Source: Spartobacteria bacterium (lineage in GTDB: Bacteria > Verrucomicrobiota > Verrucomicrobiia > Chthoniobacterales > UBA10450). From it: a DNA stretch of 64,000 nt. The stretch is from positions 764,391 through 828,390 of the forward strand of contig PMTM01000006.1 in assembly GCA_003167365.1 (NCBI GenBank), in the 5' to 3' direction. The translations under genes were made by a program, and so were the position numbers. This document shows, in pieces, positions 25,959 to 34,976 of this stretch (position 1 is its first letter; each line of letters starts with the position of its first letter). The notes beneath the pieces are model-generated. The model worked only from the letters and a program-made list of their open reading frames with translations, had not been told where the DNA came from and did not search any database.

Positions 25959-28493
25959 CTATTGAGAGAGTCCGAAATCTCGCACTAAGAGGCGATACGA
26001 ACCGTGCGCCTCCACCGTTCTGAAGCCGGTTATTTGTCCTTCTTCTTCCGGCATTTCCATCTCCAGGACAAAACGAACGCCCAATCGGTCGAACACTTCG
26101 CTCTTCAGAGGCAAATGAACCGTATAGGCCTGGATGAATTTGAGATCGAACAATACCTCGTTATTGGGTGAAGGAACGAAGGACACATCTGCATACCTGT
26201 GGTGCACTGCAGCAAATTTATTTGATGGATCCAGCGCGCGCACCAAGGCGGTGTCTGGGTTGCAACGTGTCCCCCCGACAACCTCCCCTCCTGTCGCCTT
26301 CACAAACTGAGTGATCGCGCTACTTCTCGACGAAGCCCCTAAGACCAACCATTTCCCCGCTGGATCCTGCCGATGACGATCTGAGATGGAGCGGAATAGG
26401 TTGCTCTCCATGAAGCCGGGCAGCCTGCGGCCCAGTGGATTCACCGATGCGTTTATGCAGAGCAGCGGAGTAATGAGCAGGACGCAAGCGGCAACCACCC
26501 TTCGCGACCACAAACAAATAAAAAGTAACCCAAAAAAAGCTGCTGCGGCGATCACGCTCGTGACAGGAAGAAAGTCTCCAAGTTTCGCGTTGGTAATGCG
26601 AAACACCACCAGGAGCAATGATGCGATGACCACGAATAACGCTGCTTCCGTTGGGAAACTCGGCAGATTCTTATCTTCCACCTCAATCGCGAGGTAGCGG
26701 AACAAAGCTATTGTGGAGGCTACCCCAAGGACAAGTTGGGCCCGAAGCGCATAGACGTAGGACCAGCCCGTGCACGTCGCGAACCAACCAGGGATCCCAA
26801 CGATCATAAAGTATATGATAAGACAGGCGAAACTAACAGAGATGAGCAAGACTGGATCAAATCGCCGGCGGCTAATATCTCGGATGGCAACGGCGGCGAG
26901 TAATGGGGCGACAAACAAGAAGCCACTCGCTTCACAGACATTGCCGAAGATACGAGGATACTGTTCCTGCGTCATTGGGGTAGCGAGAAACGATGCAAAT
27001 AGCCCCGCCCACGGATAATCGCCGCCTTTGCTAAAGGTGCGTCCCGGATAAAGCAGATCGCCTGTCGTTCGAATTACATCTGCGACCTCAGAATACCAAA
27101 GCCCGAGAAGGCCGATCGAAACTAGCATCGCTATCCCGAAGCAAAGGCGGCGAAATCCAGAAAACCGATCGGGTCCAGGAGCCCGCCAGAAACCCGAAAA
27201 GATCATGACACCACCGAGATAAAGAAGCGGGATTTGAAACCGGGGATAGCAGCAGAGAACGAATTGCATCCACGCGGCGACAAGGAATAGGCTGGCTAAA
27301 GCTACCCTTAGTCTGGTGGTCGATCGAAAAATCATCGCGATCAACCAAAGGGAGAGGAAGAACATACCCACCATCTCCGGCAGTGCGGTAGGAGTGCTCC
27401 ACCACCATTGCATGAAGGAAGAGACCAAAAGAAAAAGGCTTCCAGCGAACGCCAGTAATACATTTCCTCGAGTAACTAACTCGAGGAACAAGAATGCTCC
27501 CAGCAGCAATGCGAACCACTTAAAGTTCCAATAGAAGGCGAATGCCCGCTCGAACTTCATGGTGAAGAAACCCCACATCTGAGGTCGAAAGAACATAGAC
27601 CAGTGGCGCGCGGGTAAGTTGTTCAATAAGGTCGATGTTGCGTCGCCAATATTGCCGTTTGCGATCGGCAATGGCGGGTCATGGTTGAATTGAGAAAGCA
27701 TCCACGGAGTCTCCACCATCCACTCGTCCGATCGGATATCCTTAGGCGATCCAAAGAGCAGACCGCGCTCTGGATCCATGCGGTCCGCATAAAAGCGGTA
27801 GAGACCGCTTGAGCTACCATTTAGTTCCAACACTGTTCCGGCAACAAAAAAGAGGACTAGCAGGCCGATCACCGTTGAGCGTGCTCTCTTTGACCCGAGC
27901 AACGCAGGCAGGGCGTGGTCCGTTTGGCGCGGCGTCTTCGGCGTCAGCGCAAGAAATGCCAGGGCAGCAAAGCAAACCAATGCGGTAACCCAGCGATCCC
28001 TTCGATGAAATGCCTTCGTCGCCTTGATTTGAAACGGCAAGTCGATCGAAACCTCTGTCCGCTGTGCGTAAGGCAACGGGTCAATCTTTGTCACGCCGCC
28101 AACCTCCCTAATTTCCTTAATTCCGACGCAGGACGTCAGGGTAGCAGTAGTAATTGGAGTAGCTCCACCATCGAAACGTTTCAGCGCCATCTTGCGTAGC
28201 TCAAGAGGCCCGGCGCCATCCCATTGATCAAGGCGAAGTGAATTGAGTGTTAATGCCTCGATCGGCAGCCGGACCAGCGTGAAGTAGTCTCCGCTCTCGA
28301 CCATGTGAGAGACGGCGTCGCGGTGCCCCAAGCCCGTGCCAGAATAATAAAGGGTAAGATGCGCGCACCCTTGCGTGCGGATTTCCATTTCGAGTGTAAA
28401 AGGGCTCGGTCGCCAGCGACTTTGCCAAAGCAAAGCCAGTACGCAGATGCCCAACACTGCAGAACTGATCATGGGCCTATATGAACGACTCAT
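25959..28493 (-). CDS. Large polytopic membrane protein, YfhO/glycosyltransferase-like
   Basis: 844 residues with about 12-14 membrane helices. An N-terminal helix is followed by a ~150-residue extracytoplasmic domain, then the motif GSPKDIRSDEWMVETPWMLSQ and a set of helices (GSLFLLVSSFMQWWWSTPT, LLYLGGVMIFSGFW), and a C-terminal soluble domain (~680-844). The IRSDEW-TP motif and general layout recall the DUF7657/YfhO-like membrane proteins found in cell-envelope glycan loci, some of which are thought to be membrane glycosyltransferases. It is convergent with the beta-helix gene (35 bp between stops). No enzyme motif can be confirmed by eye. Confidence 0.65.
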   Translation of the reverse strand: MSRSYRPMISSAVLGICVLALLWQSRWRPSPFTLEMEIRTQGCAHLTLYYSGTGLGHRDAVSHMVESGDYFTLVRLPIEALTLNSLRLDQWDGAGPLELRKMALKRFDGGATPITTATLTSCVGIKEIREVGGVTKIDPLPYAQRTEVSIDLPFQIKATKAFHRRDRWVTALVCFAALAFLALTPKTPRQTDHALPALLGSKRARSTVIGLLVLFFVAGTVLELNGSSSGLYRFYADRMDPERGLLFGSPKDIRSDEWMVETPWMLSQFNHDPPLPIANGNIGDATSTLLNNLPARHWSMFFRPQMWGFFTMKFERAFAFYWNFKWFALLLGAFLFLELVTRGNVLLAFAGSLFLLVSSFMQWWWSTPTALPEMVGMFFLSLWLIAMIFRSTTRLRVALASLFLVAAWMQFVLCCYPRFQIPLLYLGGVMIFSGFWRAPGPDRFSGFRRLCFGIAMLVSIGLLGLWYSEVADVIRTTGDLLYPGRTFSKGGDYPWAGLFASFLATPMTQEQYPRIFGNVCEASGFLFVAPLLAAVAIRDISRRRFDPVLLISVSFACLIIYFMIVGIPGWFATCTGWSYVYALRAQLVLGVASTIALFRYLAIEVEDKNLPSFPTEAALFVVIASLLLVVFRITNAKLGDFLPVTSVIAAAAFFGLLFICLWSRRVVAACVLLITPLLCINASVNPLGRRLPGFMESNLFRSISDRHRQDPAGKWLVLGASSRSSAITQFVKATGGEVVGGTRCNPDTALVRALDPSNKFAAVHHRYADVSFVPSPNNEVLFDLKFIQAYTVHLPLKSEVFDRLGVRFVLEMEMPEEEGQITGFRTVEAHGSYRLLVRDFGLSQ

Positions 28494-28643
28494 CGACCAA
28501 GTGTCCGACCATCGAGACCGAATGTTGTCATTTGTCGAACGAGCTTTGGCGCATCTGCTCGTAGTGAACCGCGCAATTTGATTTTGCGCAATGCCGGAGA
28601 GAACCGCCTTGCTTTTGCACCGCTAAGCTGAATCCTGCCCATA

Positions 28644-30047
28644 ATGCGGAAAACAAAAATCATCTGCACGCTAGGGCCGGCTACCGAGAAAACGGAAACC
28701 TTGCGGCAATTGATTCAAACCGGAGCGGATGTGTTTCGCTTCAACATGAGTCACGCGCCCCATGATTGGGTTCGCCAAATGGTCGGCCGTATTCGCGAAC
28801 TGGCGAGCAAGGTTGGCCGTCCGGTCGCCATCCTTCTTGATACTCAGGGCCCGGCTATTCGGACCGGCGATTTAAAGAAGGACTTGGAATTAAAACAGGG
28901 GGACGTGCTGGAGTTCACTGTTCGTGGCGCGAAGCCGAAGGAGAAATACTCGGTCGACGTGAACTACAGCGGGTTTGCTGGCGATGTATCGGTCGGCGAT
29001 ACGGTTCTGGTCGATAACGGTCTGATCAAAACGGTGGTGATCGGAAAGAGAAAGGACCGAGTTCGCTGCAAAGTAATCACTCCCGGCCATCTCGGCTCGC
29101 GCCGCCACATCAATCTTCCGGGCGTGCATGTGAACCTTCCGGCCCTGACCAAGAAGGACATTGTCGATCTTACGCTCGGTGTTGAGCTGGGAGTGGATTT
29201 TGTCGCGTTGAGCTTTGTGCGTCGGGGGCGCGATCTGGAAGAGTTGCGCAGTTTTCTGAGAAAAAAGAAGAGCCACGCCCTGATTGTGGCGAAGATCGAA
29301 GGCCAATCAGCAGTAAAGAAAATCGATGAAGTGATCGCGGCCGCGGACGTGGTCATGGTCGCGCGCGGCGACCTTGGCATCGAATGTCCGATGGAAGAAT
29401 TACCGATTATTCAGCGGCGGATCGTCAAGCGTTGCATCCGTGTGGGCAAGCCGGTAATCGTCGCCACGCAACTTTTGGAATCGATGATCGTCAATCCAGT
29501 TCCCACGCGCGCGGAAATTACCGATGTGGCCAACGCCGTTTTCGAACAAGCTGACGCTATTATGTTGAGCGGCGAGACAACAATTGGGCGTTATCCAGTC
29601 GAATGCGTGAAAGTCATGCATCGCGTCGCTTTGCGGATCGAGCGCAGTGGGGGCGCAGATTACGCCGAAGACGTTTTGCTGGAAGATGCCCGGCAGAAAA
29701 TGGTGGCGTCTGCTGTTTTTCTCGCGAGTTCGCTGCCCGGTTCCAAACTGATTGTCTTCACCCACCACGGCATAATGGCGCGTTATGTATCAAACATGCG
29801 CCCCCTGCGCGCGCCCATTTTTGCGTTTGCACCGAACGATGAAGTTTGTCGGCAGCTTGCTCTTTGTTGGGGCACCTATTCGCTGAAGACCACTTTCACC
29901 AAAGATCCGAATATAACCATCCAGGCGGCCGAGGAATTTCTTCGCAAGAACAAGCTGGCTGCTCGCGGCGACCAACTCGTGATTGTTAGTGATTTGCGCG
30001 CGGGCGAAACCCTGGTCGACTGCGTGCAGCTGCGCACAGTGAAATAA
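28644..30047 (+). CDS. pyk: Pyruvate kinase
   Basis: 467-residue glycolytic enzyme converting phosphoenolpyruvate and ADP to pyruvate and ATP. Motifs: RKTKIICTLGPAT at the start, FRFNMSHAPHD, ILLDTQGPAIRTG, a B domain (~70-165), VDFVALSFVRRGRDLEE, VAKIEGQSAVKKIDEV and the signature MVARGDLGIECPMEELP with the catalytic Lys-Glu and metal-binding Glu/Asp. The C-terminal domain is slightly short compared with the ~475 usual, but complete. ATG 28644 lies 150 bp from the divergent membrane-protein gene, leaving room for its promoter. A terminator directly follows the stop. Confidence 0.97.
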   Translation: MRKTKIICTLGPATEKTETLRQLIQTGADVFRFNMSHAPHDWVRQMVGRIRELASKVGRPVAILLDTQGPAIRTGDLKKDLELKQGDVLEFTVRGAKPKEKYSVDVNYSGFAGDVSVGDTVLVDNGLIKTVVIGKRKDRVRCKVITPGHLGSRRHINLPGVHVNLPALTKKDIVDLTLGVELGVDFVALSFVRRGRDLEELRSFLRKKKSHALIVAKIEGQSAVKKIDEVIAAADVVMVARGDLGIECPMEELPIIQRRIVKRCIRVGKPVIVATQLLESMIVNPVPTRAEITDVANAVFEQADAIMLSGETTIGRYPVECVKVMHRVALRIERSGGADYAEDVLLEDARQKMVASAVFLASSLPGSKLIVFTHHGIMARYVSNMRPLRAPIFAFAPNDEVCRQLALCWGTYSLKTTFTKDPNITIQAAEEFLRKNKLAARGDQLVIVSDLRAGETLVDCVQLRTVK

Positions 30048-30079
30048 AAAACGCGCGGACGTTTCCATCCGCGCGTTTT
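30048..30079. terminator. Bidirectional rho-independent terminator
   Basis: AAAACGCGCGGA (30048-30059) pairs with TCCGCGCGTTTT (30068-30079) around an 8-nt loop, giving a GC-rich 12-bp stem with A-tract on one side and T-tract on the other. It sits between the converging pyruvate kinase and sigma-factor genes and would stop transcription from both sides. Confidence 0.9.
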
Positions 30080-30096
30080 CAAATGAAGATACCGAG

Positions 30097-30963
30097 TTAA
30101 ACCTCGACCGGAAGTTCGACGTCGACTGGGCGTTCTTTCTTGCTCAGGGCGCGCCGCAGTTTCGACAGCGCAATGTTCTGCAATTGGCGAATGCGTTCGC
30201 GCGTCACACCGAATTTTTTGCCGACTTCTTCCAAAGTTTTCGGCTTGCCACCGTCGAGGCCGAAGCGCTGGAAAATGATTTTCTTCTCGCGATCGTCGAG
30301 CACGTCGAGCAATCCGCCGACTTCGTTGCGAAGGTTCTTGTCGCGCAACAATTCAAACGGCGTTTGCGCCTCTTCGTCGCCCACGATCTCGCCGAATTCG
30401 GTCGAATCGTCGTCGCTGATCGGCGCATCGAGCGACGCTGGCCGGATCGAAACCGTTTTCAATTGCGAAACTTTGCCGCTGGCGATGCCGATTTCCTCGC
30501 CCAGCTCGTCGTCGGTCGGTTCGCGGCCGAGTTCTTCGCTCATCTGCAGCGAGACGCGGCGCATCTTGGAAATCTTGTCCACCAGATGGACCGGAAGCCG
30601 GATCGTTTTGCTCTGGTTAGCCAACGCGCGCTTGATCGATTGCTTGATCCACCAGGCGGCGTAGGTGCTAAGCTTTCCACCCTTGGCCGGGTCGAACCGC
30701 TCGACCGCCTTCATTAATCCGATGTTGCCTTCCGAAATCAGATCGAGCAACGGCAATCCAAGATTGGCGTAATCGTGCGCAATCTTCACGACGAGACGCA
30801 AATTCGAGCGGATCATCAGGGCTCGCGCTTCGCGATCCCCCTTCTTGATTTTCGCAGCAAGTTCGATCTCCTGCAGCGGGGTCAAAAGCGGGATTTGCCC
30901 GATCTCGCGCAGGTAAATCTTTATTCCAGTATCGCTATCTTCAGCGGCCATATAAGTTCTCAT
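30097..30963 (-). CDS. RNA polymerase sigma-70 family factor (RpoD/RpoS-like group)
   Basis: 288 residues, lacking the acidic region 1.1 of a housekeeping RpoD. Region 1.2 (IKIYLREIGQIPLLTPLQEIELA), region 2 (NLRLVVKIAHDY, DLISEGNIGLMKAVERFDP, STYAAWWIKQSIKRAL), region 3 (LGREPTDDELGEEIGI) and region 4 (LDDREKKIIFQRFGLDGG, TLEEVGKKFGVTRERIRQLQ) are all present. It binds core RNA polymerase and -10/-35 promoters; with its short form it could be either the principal sigma of this lineage or a stationary-phase/alternative group-2 factor. An internal ATG at 30951 is an alternative start. Upstream 339 bp is A+T-rich non-coding DNA, fitting a regulated promoter. Confidence 0.93.
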   Translation of the reverse strand: MRTYMAAEDSDTGIKIYLREIGQIPLLTPLQEIELAAKIKKGDREARALMIRSNLRLVVKIAHDYANLGLPLLDLISEGNIGLMKAVERFDPAKGGKLSTYAAWWIKQSIKRALANQSKTIRLPVHLVDKISKMRRVSLQMSEELGREPTDDELGEEIGIASGKVSQLKTVSIRPASLDAPISDDDSTEFGEIVGDEEAQTPFELLRDKNLRNEVGGLLDVLDDREKKIIFQRFGLDGGKPKTLEEVGKKFGVTRERIRQLQNIALSKLRRALSKKERPVDVELPVEV

Positions 30964-31302
30964 CCGAGGGGCTTAAGTGTTGGATCGACAAGTCCTTACC
31001 GGTTTTCTTCGCCGGCGCCTCATCGCTCACATTTAGTAACATCTATAAAAGTATTTAACAAGGTTAAATATTCGAATCTCTGACCGCTTTTGGACGTGTC
31101 TTGTTCAATCTTTTTGGATCTTCAATACGAACACTTTAGAACACGATTAATTTCAGAATTTTCAGACTCGTTGCTCCGTGAATAAGCAGGCAACGCGCTC
31201 TCATATATATAAATACTCAGTCCGCCGTCACGGCGGTTCTCTTCTGTTCCCCTCTAATTGCCTTTTCCTCCTTCATTATCTTTGACAACTTATATCCCCC
31301 CC
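30964..31302. promoter_or_regulatory. Divergent A+T-rich intergenic region (sigma factor / yifB)
   Basis: No gene seen in 339 bp. The middle (31030-31215) is distinctly A+T-rich, with TATATATAAATACT near 31205 that could be a -10-type region for yifB. A small hairpin CCGCCGT/ACGGCGG lies at 31222-31236, in the presumed yifB leader. No convincing -35/-10 pair could be fixed on either strand. Confidence 0.4.
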
Positions 31303-32364
31303 ATGTTGGCCAAGATTTATTCCGCCGCTGTTTACGGCGTCGATGCCTACGAAATTGAAATTGAGGTCAATGGCGCGGGAGGCGATCCGAAAGTCATCAT
31401 CGTTGGATTGCCTGACACGGCGGTGAAGGAGAGCCGCGATCGCGTGACGACGGCGATTAGCAACAGCGCTTATCATTGGCCGCGCGGCCGCACGACCATT
31501 AATCTCGCGCCCGCCGACATCAAGAAAGAAGGGCCGAGTTTCGATTTGCCGATTGCGCTCGGGATGATTTCGGTTTGCGAAGAGATCGACAGCAAGCCAT
31601 TCGAGAACTTCAGTTTTGTCGGTGAGCTGGCATTGGACGGCGCGGTGCGCCCGGTCAAAGGCGTGTTGCCGATTGCGCTGGAGGCGAGGCGCCGGGGCAA
31701 GCGTGCTCTTTTCGTGCCGGAGGCGAACGCTCGCGAAGCCGCCATGGTGGACAAGATCGACATCTACGGCGTCCAGAACTTGCGGCAGACTTTTCAATTT
31801 CTCCGCGGCGAGCTTGCGCTTCTGCCTACGCGCGGCGATCTCACTGGATTTTTTTCCGCGCATCAAGATTACGACGTCGATTTCAGCGACGTGAAAGGTC
31901 AAAGCCACGTTAAGCGCGCGATCGAAGTCGCGGTCGCAGGTGGTCACAACATTCTTATGATCGGTCCGCCAGGTTCCGGGAAATCGATGTTATCAAAACG
32001 CATCGGCACGATTATTCCACCGATGTCGCTGGAAGAGGCGATCGAGACGACGAAAATCCACAGCATCGCGGGCCTGCTCGACAGCCAAAGATCTTTCGTG
32101 GCCTCGCGCCCGTTTCGTTCGCCGCATCACACCATTAGCGACATCGGTTTGCTCGGCGGCGGCGCCTTTCCCAGTCCTGGAGAAGTAAGCCTGGCCCATA
32201 ACGGCGTGCTTTTTCTCGACGAACTTCCCGAGTTCAAAAGATCGACACTGGAAGTGCTGCGTCAGCCCGTTGAGGATGGGAAAGTTACAATTTCGCGTGC
32301 GGCCGGCAGCCTGACTTTTCCATCCGAGTTCATGCTGGTGGCGGCGATGAATCCGTGCCCGTAG
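31303..32364 (+). pseudogene. yifB: YifB/ComM AAA+ helicase gene, interrupted after the AAMNPCP motif
   Basis: Start ATG 31303 gives [22 protein letters not shown], the usual YifB N-terminus; the frame is open from 31258. Intact parts are the Lon-like N-terminal fold ([34 protein letters not shown]) and the first half of the AAA+ domain ([21 protein letters not shown], Walker [28 protein letters not shown], Walker [11 protein letters not shown]). The frame stops 353 residues in, inside AAMNPCP, where the family continues with CG and ~150 more residues including the zinc and C-terminal regions. None of that is found downstream in the window, so insertion of foreign DNA is the likely cause. ComM helps branch migration during natural transformation; the fragment lacks sensor residues and should be inactive. 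Confidence 0.92.
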
Positions 32365-32452
32365 GGATTCAAGCGGGGGTGACATCGAGCATAAATGCTA
32401 TTCCGTCGATTGTGGGAACAGGAATTCTGCTCCGTTATGCTCAGATCTCGCT
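32360..32452 (+). repeat. Direct repeat A: element end at the yifB break point
   Basis: Begins CGTAGGGATTCAAGCGGGGG exactly where yifB similarity ends. It matches a second copy at 36453-36545 over about 93 bp with scattered substitutions and two small indels. Most simply, it is the terminus or attachment half-site of an inserted element. Confidence 0.75.
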
Positions 32453-32582
32453 AACTCCTTGTCGCGGCCGGACATGATCATTGGCGCACTAGGATCATCA
32501 AGATGACGATCCTAGTGACTTACATGGCGATGGATATCGAGTGGGCCTCGGGGCATGCGAACCGCTCTATAAAGATGATCGT

Positions 32583-33347
32583 ATGGCGCAAGTATTCGGA
32601 ACCTCGGGTCGCAACGCAACAGAACAGTCCCATCAACGTACAAAGCGATTGCTTGTCACGGGATTTGTAGGAATCGCGGCGCTAGCCGTTCTCGGCGGGT
32701 ACGCTCTTGGGGCAGCATTTCCGATTCGCGGATTCGTCCTCAGCTGGGTGCTGATCATTAACGCACTACTCGGCCTCCTCATATGGCTCATCGGCAAGTG
32801 GGCCACGGACAAGATCGACACGATAGATCGAGAACGAATCTCCTGGCGCAAAGGCGCTGTGGGCGAAGCGCTCGTCGCTGCGACCCTGACAGAACTGCCG
32901 GGCAATTTTGTTGTCGTCAACGATGTGTCGAATCGTTTCGGCAATATTGATCACGTAGTAATCGGCCCCACCGGTGTTTACATGATCGACGCCAAAAACT
33001 GGACAGGCTCAGTAAAAGCAGATGCTCAGGGAGAGCTGATGCTGAATGAAAAACCTCTCCCGAAGCCGCCGATCAAATCGCTTCTTGGGTCAGTGATGGA
33101 TTTTCAAAGCAAGCTCAAGGCGTTAACCGACGCAGACTATTTCGTTCGTGGACTGATGGTGTTTCCCAACGCGTACGTGGAAGCGAACTATGGCTCAACG
33201 CGCCAAATTCACTGCTTGCGAAATGAGCGATTGGGCGAGTATCTCCAGGACCAGGAATTTTCACGAAAACTTTCCCGATCCGACATCGACGGAATTAAGC
33301 GCGCAACTCTTCAACTTGCCGGAATGGACGAACGCTTCACCGTTTGA
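32583..33347 (+). CDS. Membrane-anchored NERD-domain protein
   Basis: 254 residues from ATG 32583 (frame opens at 32541). Two membrane helices lie near the start (LLVTGFVGIAALAVLGGYALGA and FVLSWVLIINALLGLLIWLIG). A NERD (nuclease-related) domain follows at ~95-220: GAVGEALVAATLTELPG, VVNDVSNRFGNIDHVVIGPTGVYMIDAKNWTGSV. The usual E-x-K of this fold reads D-A-K here. NERD proteins are presumed endonucleases related to PD-(D/E)XK enzymes and turn up in defence and mobile elements. It is the first gene after the yifB break and is followed by a repressor/peptidase pair. Confidence 0.8.
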   Translation: MAQVFGTSGRNATEQSHQRTKRLLVTGFVGIAALAVLGGYALGAAFPIRGFVLSWVLIINALLGLLIWLIGKWATDKIDTIDRERISWRKGAVGEALVAATLTELPGNFVVVNDVSNRFGNIDHVVIGPTGVYMIDAKNWTGSVKADAQGELMLNEKPLPKPPIKSLLGSVMDFQSKLKALTDADYFVRGLMVFPNAYVEANYGSTRQIHCLRNERLGEYLQDQEFSRKLSRSDIDGIKRATLQLAGMDERFTV

Positions 33348-33439
33348 ACGGCCTACGCAGGTCGTCCGCCGTCAAGACCAGCCTTTCTCCGCGCCGGAGC
33401 ACTTCCGGATGGGTATCGAGATAGACTTCGACTAGCGCG

Positions 33440-33474
33440 TTGACACCGAAGGGAAATACGCTATTTAGCGTATT
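33440..33474 (+). promoter_or_regulatory. Promoter and overlapping operator of the XRE gene
   Basis: A perfect -35 box TTGACA (33440-33445) is followed by a perfect inverted repeat AATACGCT-ATTT-AGCGTATT (33455-33474) that covers the expected -10 region and ends on the base before the ATG at 33475. Repressor binding here would block RNA polymerase; transcription would start close to the ATG, so the message may be leaderless. No ribosome site precedes the ATG. Confidence 0.75.
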
Positions 33475-33807
33475 ATGTCAGACGATATACTCAGCTTTGG
33501 TCGGCGGATCGCCAAAAGGCGGAAGGAGTTGGGATTTAGTCTGAAGGACGTATCAGACCGGGTTAAGAAAGAAGACGGGGAGTCAATATCTCCCCAATAC
33601 CTCAATGACATCGAACACGACCGGCGACAGCCCGATTCGGAACGTCTCATCGATCAATTAGCGCTCGCACTTAAACTCCCGGCGGAAGTGCTGTATTACG
33701 AGGCTGGAAAACTCGGAGATTCAACAAAGGCTCGGAAAGCCAGTGAGAAGCAGATCGTTGCCGCTTACAAGGCTTTCCGCCATACGCTGAAAGATCCCGG
33801 CAAATGA
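33475..33807 (+). CDS. XRE-family transcriptional repressor
   Basis: 110 residues. Helix-turn-helix of Cro/CI type at ~8-65: FGRRIAKRRKELGFSLKDVSDRVKKEDG...SPQYLNDIEHDRRQPDSERLIDQLALALKLPAEVLYYEAGKLG. The C-terminal 40 residues are a charged helix. Its stop overlaps the start of the ImmA/IrrE peptidase by four bases (ATGA), the classic repressor-antirepressor pair of mobile elements, in which the peptidase cleaves the repressor on stress. The operator overlapping its own start codon indicates autoregulation. Confidence 0.9.
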   Translation: MSDDILSFGRRIAKRRKELGFSLKDVSDRVKKEDGESISPQYLNDIEHDRRQPDSERLIDQLALALKLPAEVLYYEAGKLGDSTKARKASEKQIVAAYKAFRHTLKDPGK

Positions 33808-34514
33808 AGTACGTGCCGGATCGCACCGGTCGTTTTCCGAAGCGACCCCATTACGAGCCAGCTGAATTAGACCAAGAATGTGAGCACATCATCACTGATT
33901 TTATGCGCGATCATTGTGGTGGATTTCGGTTGCCGATACCGACCGAAGCGCTGACAAAGCTCATCGAGAAGGATGCCGAAGATCTCGATCTTTTCTCAGA
34001 TCTATCTGGAGAAGGTAGCGATGTCGAGGGTGTGACAGACTTCGTCGCCAAATGCAAACCGCGTGTGCGGATTTCCAGCACTCTGTCAAACCAGCGCGGT
34101 GAGAACCGTCTGCGGACCACTCTGGCGCACGAGTATGGCCACGTGAAGTTCCACGATTTTCTGTGGCAGGTTGAGGTAACAAACCAAAGACTCCATGCGC
34201 ATTTCGCGCCCGAGGCTTCGCCCAAGTGTCACCGGGGGCGAATCCTTAATGCCCCCTACTCCGATTGGATGGAATGGCAGGCGGGATACATATCAGGGAG
34301 CTTGCTGATGCCTGTCACTTCGGTACGCGGAATGGCCGCATCGTTTATGGAAACTTATAAACTTTTCGCGCCGGTGCCCTCGACGGCGAACGAAGCTGGG
34401 ATGCTTGTAGACTTGATCCATACCGCTTTTGCCGTCTCCATCGAAGCTGCCCGCGTCCGTTTGTTGAAGCTCAGTTTGCTAAGCTCCGTCGATCTGGGAC
34501 CACAACTGTTTTGA
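33804..34514 (+). CDS. ImmA/IrrE-family metallopeptidase
   Basis: 236 residues with zinc-peptidase motif HEYGH in RTTLAHEYGHVKFHDFL at ~110, preceded by a region (TDFVAKCKPRVRISSTLSNQRGENRLR) usual for this family, and a later WQAGYISGSLLMPVTSVRG helix that carries the third zinc ligand region in relatives. It is translationally coupled to the XRE gene. In ICEBs1 and Deinococcus, such peptidases cut the partner repressor and trigger element transfer or stress genes; here the likely substrate is the XRE protein next door. Length is usual; no damage seen. Confidence 0.88.
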   Translation: MKYVPDRTGRFPKRPHYEPAELDQECEHIITDFMRDHCGGFRLPIPTEALTKLIEKDAEDLDLFSDLSGEGSDVEGVTDFVAKCKPRVRISSTLSNQRGENRLRTTLAHEYGHVKFHDFLWQVEVTNQRLHAHFAPEASPKCHRGRILNAPYSDWMEWQAGYISGSLLMPVTSVRGMAASFMETYKLFAPVPSTANEAGMLVDLIHTAFAVSIEAARVRLLKLSLLSSVDLGPQLF

Positions 34515-34610
34515 TTTATTTTGCTTGTGCTTACGTCAATCAGCGGATACGCTTAATGACAGACGCGGATGAACCGTGTCCAAATCACTAACAACAAAGG
34601 AGAAAACTAT

Positions 34611-34913
34611 ATGAAGGAATACCAAGTAACCTGCATAACGAAACCGGATCGTTTCAACACGCACGAGCACATCACGCACATTGGCAATGTCGCCGGCAAG
34701 TGGAAGATCACACGCGAACTGGCCATCCAAAAAATCGAATCCAAGCAGGAGGCCTTTTTCACGGTTGATCGAACTTCCGGACGAAAGATGTATGTGGGCG
34801 TTGTGAGGGAGGCAGGCAAACTGCCTTTTCTGCGCACTCACGCGGACGGGAAATGGAACGACAACTTGCTGGCTCAAGCGGAATGCAACGGGTCGTGCAA
34901 ATTGATTGGCTAA
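34611..34913 (+). CDS. DUF3892-like small protein
   Basis: 100 residues from ATG 34611, preceded by a good ribosome site AAAGGAG; the frame extends upstream to 34569 but this start is better. The sequence MKEYQVTCITKPDRFNTHEHITHIG, then KITRELAIQKIESKQEAFFTVD, GRKMYVGVVREAGKLPFLRTHADGKWNDNLL matches the small DUF3892 proteins of unknown function that occur in accessory regions. It lies 96 bp after the peptidase gene and 63 bp before the zinc-ribbon gene, probably co-transcribed with the latter. Confidence 0.8.
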   Translation: MKEYQVTCITKPDRFNTHEHITHIGNVAGKWKITRELAIQKIESKQEAFFTVDRTSGRKMYVGVVREAGKLPFLRTHADGKWNDNLLAQAECNGSCKLIG

Positions 34914-34976
34914 TTGGGATTGGGGTGGCGAACAAAAATTGCTGCCCTATTCCATCAGGTAAAGGTTGTTGAACTA

